NCBI GenBank assembly: GCA_963825565.1
Contig: CAWGTW010000004.1
Span: 434,001 to 498,000 of the forward strand
Length of the DNA stretch: 64,000 nt
Reading direction: 5' to 3'
From: JBFGCT01 sp963825565
GTDB lineage: Bacteria; Actinomycetota; Acidimicrobiia; Acidimicrobiales; Ilumatobacteraceae
Below, in pieces: positions 9,585 through 18,196 of this stretch. Under the pieces are notes generated by a model. That model made no database searches. It saw only the letters and a list, made by a program, of their open reading frames with translations, and was not told where the DNA came from. The translations under genes and the position numbers were made by a program. Position 1 is the first letter of the stretch. Each line of letters begins with the position of its first letter.

Positions 9585-10417
9585 CGCTCCTCCTCGGCCG
9601 GTGTCGCCCCCGCATCGGTCAGCCGACACCAGTCGTCGACCCCGAGCTCCTCGGGCCGCGCCGTCGGCGCAACCCCGGCGGCGGCGAAGGCCTCGTCCGC
9701 TACCGCGCCCGCCAGCGATCTGCGCAGCATCTTGCGGCGTTGCCCGAACCCGGTGCGGACGAGCGCGAACAGCTCGGTCGGGTCGGTGTCGGGTGGCCGC
9801 CGGCGCACGATCTCGACGAGCGCCGATTCGACATTCGGCCGCGGGACGAAGACCGACGCCGGGACGTTGCCGACGATGCGGGCGTTCGCCCAGTACGCGA
9901 CCTTGACCGTCACCGCCCCGTAGGCCGGGGTGCGCGGGTGGGCCGCGAACCGTTCGGCGACCTCGCGCTGGACCATCACGAGGAGGCGGTCGACCTGCGG
10001 GACGTGGTCGAGCACGTCGCACACGATCGGCGTGGCGACGTTGTACGGCAGGTTGGCGACCAGCGACCAGCGCGGGCCGGTGACGGGACCGAGGACCGCG
10101 TCCCAGTCGAGGTGCATCGCGTCTGCGTGGAGCACGGTCACGTTGGGGCGCGATGCCACGACGTCGCGGAGCACGGCGACCAGGCCCTGGTCGACCTCGA
10201 CGGCGATGATCGTCGCCCCGGTGTCGGCGAGCGCGAGGGTCAGCGACCCGAGGCCGGCGCCGATCTCGACGACGTGGCTGCCCGCGTCGATCCCCGCCAG
10301 ATCGGCGATACGGCGGACCGTGTTCGGGTCGGCGACGAAGTTCTGCCCGAGGTCGCGGCGGGCGGCGAGGGCATTGGCGTCGAGGAGTCGGTGGATCGTC
10401 GGCCGGGAGTGCGTCAC
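9581..10417 (-). CDS. rsmA: 16S rRNA dimethyladenosine transferase
   Basis: KsgA/RsmA dimethylates A1518 and A1519 of 16S rRNA. Key motifs: LGQNFVADPNTVRRIADLAG, the SAM loop VVEIGAGLGSLTLALAD, and the catalytic motif NLPYNVATPIV. The C-terminal region includes FVPRPNVESALVEI. 278 residues, normal length. The GTG start at 10417 overlaps the preceding stop (GTGA), and its own stop overlaps ispE in the same way, so three genes form a tightly coupled operon. Confidence 0.95.
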   Translation of the reverse strand: MTHSRPTIHRLLDANALAARRDLGQNFVADPNTVRRIADLAGIDAGSHVVEIGAGLGSLTLALADTGATIIAVEVDQGLVAVLRDVVASRPNVTVLHADAMHLDWDAVLGPVTGPRWSLVANLPYNVATPIVCDVLDHVPQVDRLLVMVQREVAERFAAHPRTPAYGAVTVKVAYWANARIVGNVPASVFVPRPNVESALVEIVRRRPPDTDPTELFALVRTGFGQRRKMLRRSLAGAVADEAFAAAGVAPTARPEELGVDDWCRLTDAGATPAEEER

Positions 10418-10938
10418 CGACGGATCTCGACCGGGATCGGTGCGTCGGTGAGATCCGCCAGCGTGAGGTACGCCTTGGTGTGCATCACCACGTCGGTGGG
10501 TTGCTCTTCGGGAGCCAGCGTCGCAGTGCACTCGATCGAACGGTTGTTGTCGAGGTTCACGACCGTGATCCGGCTGCCGGTCGTGACGCCCTTGGCGAAG
10601 CACTTGTCGACCTGCGAGACGATGCTGCTGTAGGTCCCCGATCCGGTCAGCGGCTCGTGCTCGGGAGGGGCGGGCACGGCGATGTCGGCGACGCCGCCGA
10701 TCGGGCTCGACGGGCCGTCGAGGAACACCGGCTCGTTCAGCGCAGCGTCGTCACCCACGTCGCGGGCCGGGTCGTCGGTGCTCGCGGTCGCCGCCGAGCC
10801 GACGTCGACGCCGACCGACGCCACCGACGGCGCGCCCGAGTCGTCGTCCCGGTTGATCCACCAGAGTGCAGGCAGTGCCACCAATGTCACGATCGTCGCC
10901 ATGAGGAAACGTCGTCGGTCGGGGTCTGGTCGTGCCAC
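10414..10938 (-). CDS. exported RlpA-like (double-psi beta-barrel) protein
   Basis: 174 residues: basic N-terminus, one hydrophobic segment (FLMATIVTLVALPALWW, about 11-27), a Ser/Ala/Asp-rich linker, then a C-terminal region with the RlpA-type pattern SRITVVNLDNNRSIECTA and a final VEIRR strand. In many actinobacteria the slot between tatD and ksgA holds a resuscitation-promoting factor (RpfB). Here the transglycosylase-like Rpf domain is absent and a barrel-like domain is in its place, so a cell-wall role is inferred. The RlpA similarity is by eye and modest; the catalytic Asp/His pair of active barrels is not clearly visible. Confidence 0.6.
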   Translation of the reverse strand: MARPDPDRRRFLMATIVTLVALPALWWINRDDDSGAPSVASVGVDVGSAATASTDDPARDVGDDAALNEPVFLDGPSSPIGGVADIAVPAPPEHEPLTGSGTYSSIVSQVDKCFAKGVTTGSRITVVNLDNNRSIECTATLAPEEQPTDVVMHTKAYLTLADLTDAPIPVEIRR

Positions 10939-11061
10939 GTCAGCTCTCGTTGCGCGATCGGGCGAGGCACCGTTGAGGCCCCGTCCGCGAATCGCCGCCA
11001 GCGTATCCCGCGCCCTCGGCCGATCGGTGTGCGCCGCCCGCTCGGGTGCCGCCCGTCCCCC

Positions 11062-11813
<752 letters not shown>

Positions 11814-11829
<16 letters not shown>

Positions 11830-12180
11830 GGCGTGGCTCCTGGGGGTGTGGTTGGTCGGCCTCGCGCCAGGCTTGGTCGCTGGCGCTCCCGGCGCCGGCG
11901 TGGTTGGTTCGGCTGTGTGGGCTGGCTCGGCCTCACGGCGTGGCTCCTGGGGGTGTGGTTGGTCGGCCTCGCGCCAGGCTTGGTCGCTGGCGCTCCCGGC
12001 GCCGGCGTGGTTGGTTCGGCTGTGTGGGCTGGCTCGGCCTCACGGCGTGGCTCCTGGGGGTGTGGTTGGTCGGCCTCGCGCCAGGCTTGGTCGCTGGCGC
12101 TCCCGGCGCCGGCGTGGTTGGTTCGGCTGTGTGGGCTGGCTCGGCCTCACGGCGTGGCTCCTGGGGGCGTGGTCGGTCGG
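11814..12180. repeat. 107-bp tandem repeat, three full copies plus a partial fourth
   Basis: Units start at 11814, 11921, 12028 and 12135 with GCTGGCTCGGCCTCACGGCG. The three full units look identical; the fourth diverges after about 35 bp as it meets the metG 3' end. Each unit contains the inverted repeat GCGCCAG-9 nt-CTGGCGC. The array fills the metG-tatD gap. The period of 107 is not a multiple of 3, yet it preserves a chain of overlapping mini-ORFs on the minus strand. Confidence 0.95.
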
Positions 12181-12191
12181 CGCCCGTTCAC
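11826..12191 (-). other. chain of four GTGA-overlapping mini-ORFs linking metG to tatD
   Basis: On the minus strand the metG stop overlaps a GTG (12191) that opens a 14-codon ORF ending at 12147. Its TGA overlaps GTG 12150, opening a 36-codon ORF (12040-12150). This is repeated exactly at 11933-12043 and 11826-11936. The last TGA overlaps the tatD GTG at 11829. The 36-residue peptides begin MRPSQPTQPNQPRRRR and end RPTTPPGATP, are Pro/Arg-rich and match no family I know. The observation is exact. That ribosomes use the chain to reach tatD by reinitiation is inference. Confidence 0.55.
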
Positions 12192-13816
12192 GGGGTGACG
12201 TCGAGGTCGACCTTGGCGAACAGCGGGGTCGGCTTGGGGATCGGCGTCCCCGCGACCAGCGGTGGCCGGTGCCAACCGTCGATCGCACCGAGCAGGTCGG
12301 AGAGCGCCGCGGTCGAGAACGGCAGGAACGGCGCGAACAGCACCCGCACGCCGTTGATCGCGCTGAGCGCCGTGTGCAGGACGGTCCGCCCGCGCTCGAG
12401 GTCGGTCTTGACCAGCTTCCACGGCTCGGTCTCGCTCAAGTACACGTTGACCGCCTGCGCCGCGGACAGTGCGGTGCGCAGCGCAGCCTTCAGTTCGACC
12501 GCCTCGAATTGTGTGGCGGCGGTGACGAGCGCGGCATCGACGTCGGTGAGCAGAGCCTGGTCGCCGACGTCGAGGTCGCCCGGTTCGAGCACCTGCTCCT
12601 CGCAGTTCGTGTTGACCATCGAGAGGACGCGGTTGACCAGGTTGCCCCACGTCGACACCAACTCCTCGTTGATCCGGCGGGCGATCTCCTCCTCGGACAC
12701 CTCGGTGTCGGCGTGCTCGGGGAACGACGCGGCGAGCGCGAACCGGATCGCGTCGGGCTGGAAGAGGTCGAGGGCCTCGCCGATCGTCAGTCCGATCCCC
12801 CGGCTCGCCGATGCCTTGCCGCCCTTGAAGGTGACGTACTGGTTGGCCGGCACGTTGGTCGGCAGGTTCAGGTCGCCGTATCCCATCAGCTGGGCAGGCC
12901 AGAAGAGGCAGTGGAACGGGATGTTGTCTTTGCCGACGAAGTAGTAGCTACGCGCGTCGGGATCCTCCCACCATCGGCGCCACGCCTCGGGGTCGTCGGT
13001 GCTCGCCGCCCACTCCTTGGAGGCCGACAGGTAGCCGATCACCGCGTCGTACCAGACGTAGATCCGCTTGCCCGGTCCGAGATCGTCGACCGGCAGTTCG
13101 ATGCCCCACTCGATGTCGCGGGTGATCGCCCGGTCACGCATCCCCTCCTCGGTCCAGCTCTTGGCGAAGTTGAGCACGTGTGGCCGCCAGCCCTCCCGGC
13201 TGTCGAGCCAGTCGGCGATGCGCTCGTTGAAGTCCGAGTAGCGGTAGTAGAAGTGCTCGGTCTCGCGCAGTTCGGGCGTGGCACCGGACATCTTCGACCG
13301 CGGTGCGATCAGCTCGGTGGCATCGAGCGTGCGGCCGCAGTTGTCGCACTGATCTCCGCGGGCGTCGCCGTAGCCGCAGTTCGGGCACGTGCCCTCGACG
13401 TAGCGGTCGGGCAAGAAGCGCTGGGCCACGGGGTCGAAGAGCTGGGTCGTCACCCGCCGGTCGATGTGCCCCCGCCGGAGCTGTTCGAGGAACATCTCCT
13501 GGGTGACCTCGGCGTGGTTCTCGGTGCCGGTCGTCGTGTACAGGTCCCATGAGATGCCGAGCGCCTCCCACTGCTGCAGGAACTCGCCGTGATATCGATC
13601 GACGATGTCCTGGGCGGTCACCCCTTCCTCGTCGGCGCGCACGGTGATCGGCGTGCCGTGCACGTCCGAGCCGCTGACCATCAACACGTCGTTGCCGGCG
13701 ATCCGCTGGTAGCGGGCGAAGACATCGGCCGGCAGGTAGGCGCCCGCGAGGTGACCGAGGTGGCGCGGCCCGGACGCGTAGGGCCAGGCGACCGCCACGA
13801 GGATCGGTGTGCTCAT
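12188..13816 (-). CDS. metG: methionyl-tRNA synthetase
   Basis: Class I synthetase of 542 residues charging tRNA-Met. The N-terminus MSTPILVAVAWPYASGPRHLGHLAG holds the HLGH form of the HIGH motif. The connective peptide carries a single Zn knuckle (CPNCGYGDARGDQCDNCG). FVGKDNIPFH follows. The KMSKS loop is altered to KASASRGIG, lacking the second Lys. The anticodon-binding domain (EELVSTWGNLVNRVLSMV) is present. There is no C-terminal tRNA-binding (EMAP-like) domain, as in the shorter MetRS form. The ATG at 13816 places HLGH at the usual distance. Translation of the stop region may feed the mini-ORF chain into tatD. Confidence 0.95.
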   Translation of the reverse strand: MSTPILVAVAWPYASGPRHLGHLAGAYLPADVFARYQRIAGNDVLMVSGSDVHGTPITVRADEEGVTAQDIVDRYHGEFLQQWEALGISWDLYTTTGTENHAEVTQEMFLEQLRRGHIDRRVTTQLFDPVAQRFLPDRYVEGTCPNCGYGDARGDQCDNCGRTLDATELIAPRSKMSGATPELRETEHFYYRYSDFNERIADWLDSREGWRPHVLNFAKSWTEEGMRDRAITRDIEWGIELPVDDLGPGKRIYVWYDAVIGYLSASKEWAASTDDPEAWRRWWEDPDARSYYFVGKDNIPFHCLFWPAQLMGYGDLNLPTNVPANQYVTFKGGKASASRGIGLTIGEALDLFQPDAIRFALAASFPEHADTEVSEEEIARRINEELVSTWGNLVNRVLSMVNTNCEEQVLEPGDLDVGDQALLTDVDAALVTAATQFEAVELKAALRTALSAAQAVNVYLSETEPWKLVKTDLERGRTVLHTALSAINGVRVLFAPFLPFSTAALSDLLGAIDGWHRPPLVAGTPIPKPTPLFAKVDLDVTP

Positions 13817-13938
13817 CTCGGCGATCGTACCGACGGGGCGCGTCGTCCGACGGGGGTGAACGTGCGCGCCGATGCCGCATCGTCCAGGTGCGTCGCCCGA
13901 CGAGGCCCGCTGGCGCATGGCGCCGGTGCGCGGCACGG

Positions 13939-13969
13939 TTGCGTTCGACGAACGAACCCTCCGTATCGT
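13939..13969 (+). promoter_or_regulatory. promoter of thioesterase gene
   Basis: -35-like TTGCGT (13939) and -10 TATCGT (13964-13969), spacer 19 bp. The -10 ends 8 nt before the ATG at 13978, so the transcript would be nearly leaderless. Confidence 0.45.
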
Positions 13970-13977
13970 CGCCGTCG

Positions 13978-14769
13978 ATGAGCCCGTCGTTCGCCGTCGC
14001 CACCGCCGTTCGCCGGACCGACGAGACGAGCTTCGCCGCCGTCGTCCACGAGGGCTGGGACATCGGCGGCAACGCCAACGGCGGGTACCTGTTGGCGCTC
14101 GGTGGGCGAGCGATGGCCGAGATGGTCGGACGGCCTCCGCTGACGATCACCGCACACTACCTGCGGCCGGCGCCGGCTGGGCCGTGCCGGATCGAGGTGT
14201 CGACCGTCCGCTCTGGTCGGCGGCTGGCGACCGCCACCGGGGTCCTGACGATGAACGACCAGCCGGTGCTGCAACTCGTCGGAACGTTCGGCGAGCAGAC
14301 GCCGGGTGGGCCGCAGCAGGTCAGCGCGACCCCGATCGAGCTCCCGCCCTACGCAGCGAGCGCAACTCCGCCGACGGCCGGCGAGGGTCCGGGACCGGCG
14401 ATGATGGATCGGTTGGCGATCCGGCTGCGTCCCGGCGACGATGGATTCCGTCGCGGGGAGCCGAGCGGGCGGGCCGAGATGTGCGGCTGGTTCGCGTTCG
14501 CCGACGAACAGCCGGTCGATGCGATCGGACTCCTGCTCGTCGCCGACGCGTTCCCGCCGGCGGTGTTCAACAGCGGCCTCCCGGTCGCCTGGGTCCCCAC
14601 GGTCGAGCTGACCGTCCACGTACGCGGCGTCCCGGTGCCGGGGCCGCTGCGCTGCGCGTTCCGCTCGAGGTTCATCAGCGACGGCCTGCTCGACGAGGAG
14701 GGGGAGATCTGGGACGGTGCCGGCACCCTCGTCGCCCAGTCGCGGCAGCTGGCCCTGATGCCGAGGTAG
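13978..14769 (+). CDS. acyl-CoA thioesterase-like protein (double hotdog)
   Basis: 263 residues resembling the TesB/PaaI-type two-hotdog thioesterase family of actinobacteria. The first hotdog begins with VVHEGWDIGGNANGGYLLAL; the aromatic-pair stretch ITAHYLRPAPAGPCRIEV follows, and the second hotdog ends with SRFISDGLLDEEGEIWDGAG and VAQSRQLALMP. The substrate cannot be told. The ATG at 13978 is chosen because of the -10 box 8 nt upstream and because homology starts soon after. Divergent from metG. Confidence 0.75.
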   Translation: MSPSFAVATAVRRTDETSFAAVVHEGWDIGGNANGGYLLALGGRAMAEMVGRPPLTITAHYLRPAPAGPCRIEVSTVRSGRRLATATGVLTMNDQPVLQLVGTFGEQTPGGPQQVSATPIELPPYAASATPPTAGEGPGPAMMDRLAIRLRPGDDGFRRGEPSGRAEMCGWFAFADEQPVDAIGLLLVADAFPPAVFNSGLPVAWVPTVELTVHVRGVPVPGPLRCAFRSRFISDGLLDEEGEIWDGAGTLVAQSRQLALMPR

Positions 14770-14797
14770 CCGCGAGCCGGTCGTGGGCGGAGCCGCG

Positions 14798-15628
14798 TCA
14801 GCGAGCGGATCGTCGCCGCAGTGGCGCACGCCGCGGTGCTGAGCGCCGACCGACGTTGAGACCGGCGACGAAGCCGGCGCCGACGAAGGCGACCGTGGCG
14901 GTGGTCGAGACGGTGCGGCGGATGACCGACTTGGTGCGCTGGCTGAAGATGACGATCGGCCAGCCCTGGCGCCGCGCATGTCGTTCGAGCCGGGCATCGG
15001 GGTTGACCGCTACCGGATGGCCGACCGCCTCGAGCATCGGCAGGTCACTCGCCGAATCGCTGAACGCATAGCACTGGTCGAGCTCGTAGCCGTGCCATCG
15101 GGCCAGTTCGGTGATCGCCTCGACCTTGCCCGCTCCGTAGCAGAACGGACCGGACAGCTCACCGGTGTACATCCCGTCCTCGACGACCGCCCGCGTCCCG
15201 ATTCCCGAGGTCATCCCCAGCGAGTGGGCCAGCGGTTCGACGATCTCCTGCGGCGCGGCCGACACGATGAACGTGTCCCTTCCTGCCTGGCGATGGCGAT
15301 CGAGGAGGCGCCGTGCCTCGGGCCGCAGCTTGGCGAGCAGGCGCGGCAAGACCTCGGGGTTCAGGGCCTGCAGGTCGCTCTGCCGCATTCCCCGGATGGC
15401 TTCGAGTACGCGGATCCTCACCGCCTCGGTCGTGTCGTCGTCGGCACCGAAGAGCTTGAACGAGACCGCGCCCGCCGCGTCGCGGACGAAGTCGACGTTG
15501 CGGATCAGACCGGCCCGCCGGGCCTGGCTCGCCAGGGTGAACGCCGACGACCCCGAGATCAGCGTTCGATCGAGATCGAAGAACGCCGCGCTCGGACCCG
15601 AGCCGGCCACGCCGACGTACTCGCTCAC
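14798..15628 (-). CDS. HAD-IB family phosphatase with C-terminal hydrophobic segment
   Basis: 276 residues. Motif I FFDLDRTLISGSSAF (two Asp), motif II FIVSAAP, motif III Lys in GAGKVEAI and motif IV AFSDSASDLPMLEAVG are all present, as in SerB/CicA-like HAD subfamily IB hydrolases. A C-terminal hydrophobic stretch (ATVAFVGAGFVAGL, about 245-258) followed by a basic tail suggests membrane association. Substrate unknown; actinobacterial relatives are often annotated as phosphoserine phosphatase-like or 1-acylglycerol-phosphate-linked. The start overlaps the rsmI stop by 4 bp. Confidence 0.82.
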   Translation of the reverse strand: MSEYVGVAGSGPSAAFFDLDRTLISGSSAFTLASQARRAGLIRNVDFVRDAAGAVSFKLFGADDDTTEAVRIRVLEAIRGMRQSDLQALNPEVLPRLLAKLRPEARRLLDRHRQAGRDTFIVSAAPQEIVEPLAHSLGMTSGIGTRAVVEDGMYTGELSGPFCYGAGKVEAITELARWHGYELDQCYAFSDSASDLPMLEAVGHPVAVNPDARLERHARRQGWPIVIFSQRTKSVIRRTVSTTATVAFVGAGFVAGLNVGRRSAPRRAPLRRRSAR

Positions 15629-16464
15629 GACGTGTCCCCGGCCGCCCGATCGAGCGCGATCGCCAATGCGTAGACCTCGCGCTTGGGGCGGTGGAGTGAG
15701 GCGGCCACCGCCGCGGTCGCGTCCCGTGTCGAGGCGCCGTCGGCGCGGGCTGCGCGGAGCGCGCGCCGGACCGTGTCGTCGTCGGCGACGTGCTCGGCCG
15801 TACCTGCTCCGGCGAGGACGATCACGTACTCGCCGCGCGGTTCGCCGATGTCCAACTCGCCGAGCGGCCCGCGGACCACCTCCTCGTACAGCTTGGTCAG
15901 CTCGCGGACGACGACGACCGTCCTCGCGTCGCCACAGGCCGAGCGCAGGTCGGCGAGGGTGCGGACGATCCGGTGCGGCGCCTCGTAGATGACCGTCGTG
16001 CGTTGCTCGGCGGCGATCTGCCTCAGCCGCTCGTCGCGATCGCGGCCCTTGCGGGGGATGAAGCCCTCGAAGACGAACCGATCGGTCGGCAGCCCGCTCA
16101 TCGTCACCGCCATGACGACGGCGCTCGGACCTGGGACCGCGCTCACGTCGTGGCCGGCATCGAGCGCGGCCCGGACGAGGCGTTCACCCGGATCGGAGAT
16201 GCCGGGGCTTCCGGCGTCGCTCACGATGGCCACATCGTCGCCCGAGGCGAGCACGCCGAGGACGTCGGTGATCCGGCTCAGCTCGGTGTGCTCGTTGCAC
16301 ACGGCCATCCGTGCGGCGCGCACGCCGGCGTGTCGCAGGAGCATCCCGGTGCGCCGGGTGTCCTCGCAGCACACGAGCGCGACCCGACCGAGGACCTCCG
16401 CAGCGCGGGGAGCGAGGTCGGACAGGTTGCCGATCGGTGTCGCGACCAGCCAGAGGGTGCTCAT
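15625..16464 (-). CDS. rsmI: 16S rRNA (cytidine-1402-2'-O)-methyltransferase
   Basis: SAM-dependent tetrapyrrole-methylase-fold enzyme that 2'-O-methylates C1402. Motifs: LWLVATPIGNLSDLAPRA, CEDTRRTGMLL, VSDAGSPGISDPG, VPGPSAVVMA, FEGFIPRKG and YEAPHRI. 279 residues, normal. Both ends overlap neighbours by 4 bp (ATGA with the DUF192 gene upstream and with the HAD gene downstream), so this is a compact operon. Confidence 0.94.
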   Translation of the reverse strand: MSTLWLVATPIGNLSDLAPRAAEVLGRVALVCCEDTRRTGMLLRHAGVRAARMAVCNEHTELSRITDVLGVLASGDDVAIVSDAGSPGISDPGERLVRAALDAGHDVSAVPGPSAVVMAVTMSGLPTDRFVFEGFIPRKGRDRDERLRQIAAEQRTTVIYEAPHRIVRTLADLRSACGDARTVVVVRELTKLYEEVVRGPLGELDIGEPRGEYVIVLAGAGTAEHVADDDTVRRALRAARADGASTRDATAAVAASLHRPKREVYALAIALDRAAGDTS

Positions 16465-16811
16465 CCGGACCGTCCGTCGGGTCCGTCGCGGATCTCGACC
16501 ACGTCGCCGACGCGCAGCCCCCAGCGGGCGAACGCTCCGGCCTGTGCCTCGATCACGCAGCGTGCGTGGGCGACGGGAATGCCGACCCGATGGCGACGCA
16601 TCTGCAGGGTCTTGATCACCGTGCCGTTGCCATCGAGGTAGGCGACGTCGATCGGGAACCGCATCCCGATCGTATGGATCCACCGGCACGGCTCGACGAC
16701 GAGCGCACCCTCCATCGAGTCGCGACCGAGGAGGCCCCGGCGGCGCGCCCGACGGTCGGAGGTGACCTCCGCGGACGCCAGCACTCGCGCATCGCTGACC
16801 AGCCAAGCCAT
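16461..16811 (-). CDS. DUF192 family protein
   Basis: 116 residues carrying the DUF192 signature: TSDRRARRRGLLGRDSM, then WIHTIGMRFPIDVAYLDGNGTVI and a final GLRVGDVVEI. The family has no assigned reaction. The ATG at 16811 is preferred; an upstream extension to 16859 would add a Gly/Pro-rich stretch without homology. Unlike many DUF192 proteins no export signal is visible. Overlaps the rsmI start (ATGA). Confidence 0.85.
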   Translation of the reverse strand: MAWLVSDARVLASAEVTSDRRARRRGLLGRDSMEGALVVEPCRWIHTIGMRFPIDVAYLDGNGTVIKTLQMRRHRVGIPVAHARCVIEAQAGAFARWGLRVGDVVEIRDGPDGRSG

Positions 16812-16872
16812 GACCGAAGTATGGCCGTTCGGACCCCGACCGGGCACCTGCGGGCGCATCGGGTCGACCTCG

Positions 16873-17961
16873 TCACACGTTGAAGCGGAACTCCATCACG
16901 TCGCCGTCCTGGGCGACGTAGTCCTTGCCCTCGACGCGGATCTTGCCCGCCTCCTTGCCCTTCTGCCACGATCCGAGCTCGAGCAGCTCGTCCCACTGGA
17001 TGACCTCGGCCTTGATGAAGCCGCGCTGGAAGTCGGTGTGGATGCGACCGGCACAGACCGGTGCGGTCGACCCCTCGAAGAACGTCCAGGCGCGGCTCTC
17101 CTTCTCGCCGGTCGTGAAGTAGGTGCGCAGCCCGAGCAGGTGGTAGGCGCTGCGCACCATGCGGAACAGCGCCCCTTCGCCGAGCCCGAACCCCTCGAGG
17201 ATCTCGGCCCGCTCGACCGGGTCGGCGATCGCCGCCGCTTCCGCTTCGAGTTGCACGCACATGCCGATCACCTCGACGTTGTCGCCGGCGCTACTCAGCT
17301 CGGCGGTGATCAGCGCTTCCTTGTCCGGGATCGCGTCGAGCTCGTCCTCGGCCACGTTGACGACCGCGAGCACCCGGCGGTTGGTGAGCAGGAAGTAGGG
17401 GGCGAGTGCGTCCCGGACGTCGTCCCTCAGCCCGGCGCGGTACAGCGGCAGTCCCTCGGCGAGCGATCCGAGGGCGACCTCGAGGATCGCTGCCTCCTCG
17501 GCGTGCCCCTTGTCGAGCTTGGCCGACCGCCGTGTCTGGTGGAGCCGCTTCTCCACCGTCTCAAGGTCGGCGAGGGCAAGCTCGAGCTCGACGACGCGGA
17601 GGTGCTCGAGCGGGTCGGACGGGCCGGTGATGTCGTCGTTCTCGAAGGCGCGGAGCACGAACACGATGGCGTCGACCTCGCGGATGTTGGCGAGGAACTT
17701 GTTCCCGAGCCCCTCGCCGTGACTGGCACCCTCGACCAACCCGCCGATGTCGACGACCTCGACCTGAGCGTGGATCGTCTGCTTCGACCGCGACATGGCA
17801 GACAGCCGGTCGAGGCGATCGTCGGGGACGCGGGCGACCCCGATGTTCGGGTCCTTGGTGGCGAACGGGTACGGAGCGGCGAGCGCCCCTCCGCCGGTCA
17901 GGGCGTTGTAGAGCGAGCTCTTGCCCGCGTTGGGAAGACCGACCAGGCCGAAACGTTCCAT
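16873..17961 (-). CDS. ychF: redox-regulated ATPase YchF (OLA1 family)
   Basis: A 362-residue Obg-like P-loop NTPase. G1 GLPNAGKSSLYNALTG, switch region DPNIGVARVPD, G3-like VVDIGGLVEGASHGEGLGNKFL, then the antiparallel coiled-coil part and the C-terminal TGS domain (TTGEKESRAWTF, IHTDFQRGFIKAEVI). It binds ATP rather than GTP in the known family and associates with ribosomes. Upstream of its ATG lie REP-like repeats. Confidence 0.95.
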   Translation of the reverse strand: MERFGLVGLPNAGKSSLYNALTGGGALAAPYPFATKDPNIGVARVPDDRLDRLSAMSRSKQTIHAQVEVVDIGGLVEGASHGEGLGNKFLANIREVDAIVFVLRAFENDDITGPSDPLEHLRVVELELALADLETVEKRLHQTRRSAKLDKGHAEEAAILEVALGSLAEGLPLYRAGLRDDVRDALAPYFLLTNRRVLAVVNVAEDELDAIPDKEALITAELSSAGDNVEVIGMCVQLEAEAAAIADPVERAEILEGFGLGEGALFRMVRSAYHLLGLRTYFTTGEKESRAWTFFEGSTAPVCAGRIHTDFQRGFIKAEVIQWDELLELGSWQKGKEAGKIRVEGKDYVAQDGDVMEFRFNV

Positions 17962-17985
17962 GAGCCGCCCGAGGCTACCGACGCC

Positions 17986-18196
17986 GGTCTCGGTGTCGCC
18001 GGTTCCCGATGGCGGGACGGTGGGCGCCGAGACGTCGGGCGGTGCCCGCGCGGGCACCGCGCGGTCGTCGTGAGGTGGGTGCGCGGTCGTCGTGAGGTGG
18101 GTGCGCGGTCGTCGCGGGTCGTGCGGTGGGTGTTCGCCCCGGCGAGGTCTCGGTGTCGGTGGTTCCCGATCGCGGGACGGTGGGCGCCGAGACGTC
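17986..18196. repeat. two REP-like 47-nt units plus 22-bp tandem repeat and palindrome
   Basis: Units A (17987-18033) and B (18147-18193) are both 47 nt, bounded by GTCTCGG and CCGAGAC (inverted), with an inner hairpin CCCG-4 nt-CGGG and a common end GGGCGCCGAGACGTC. They lie 160 bp apart in the same orientation. Between them is a perfect 18-bp palindrome (18041-18058) and two exact copies of the 22-mer GCGCGGTCGTCGTGAGGTGG+GT (18059-18080, 18081-18102) plus a partial third. Unit B touches the stop codon of the nuclease gene. Confidence 0.85.

Noticed and set aside
18059..18110. Possible CRISPR or iteron array
   Set aside because: Only two exact 22-bp copies, no spacers and no replication initiator gene.
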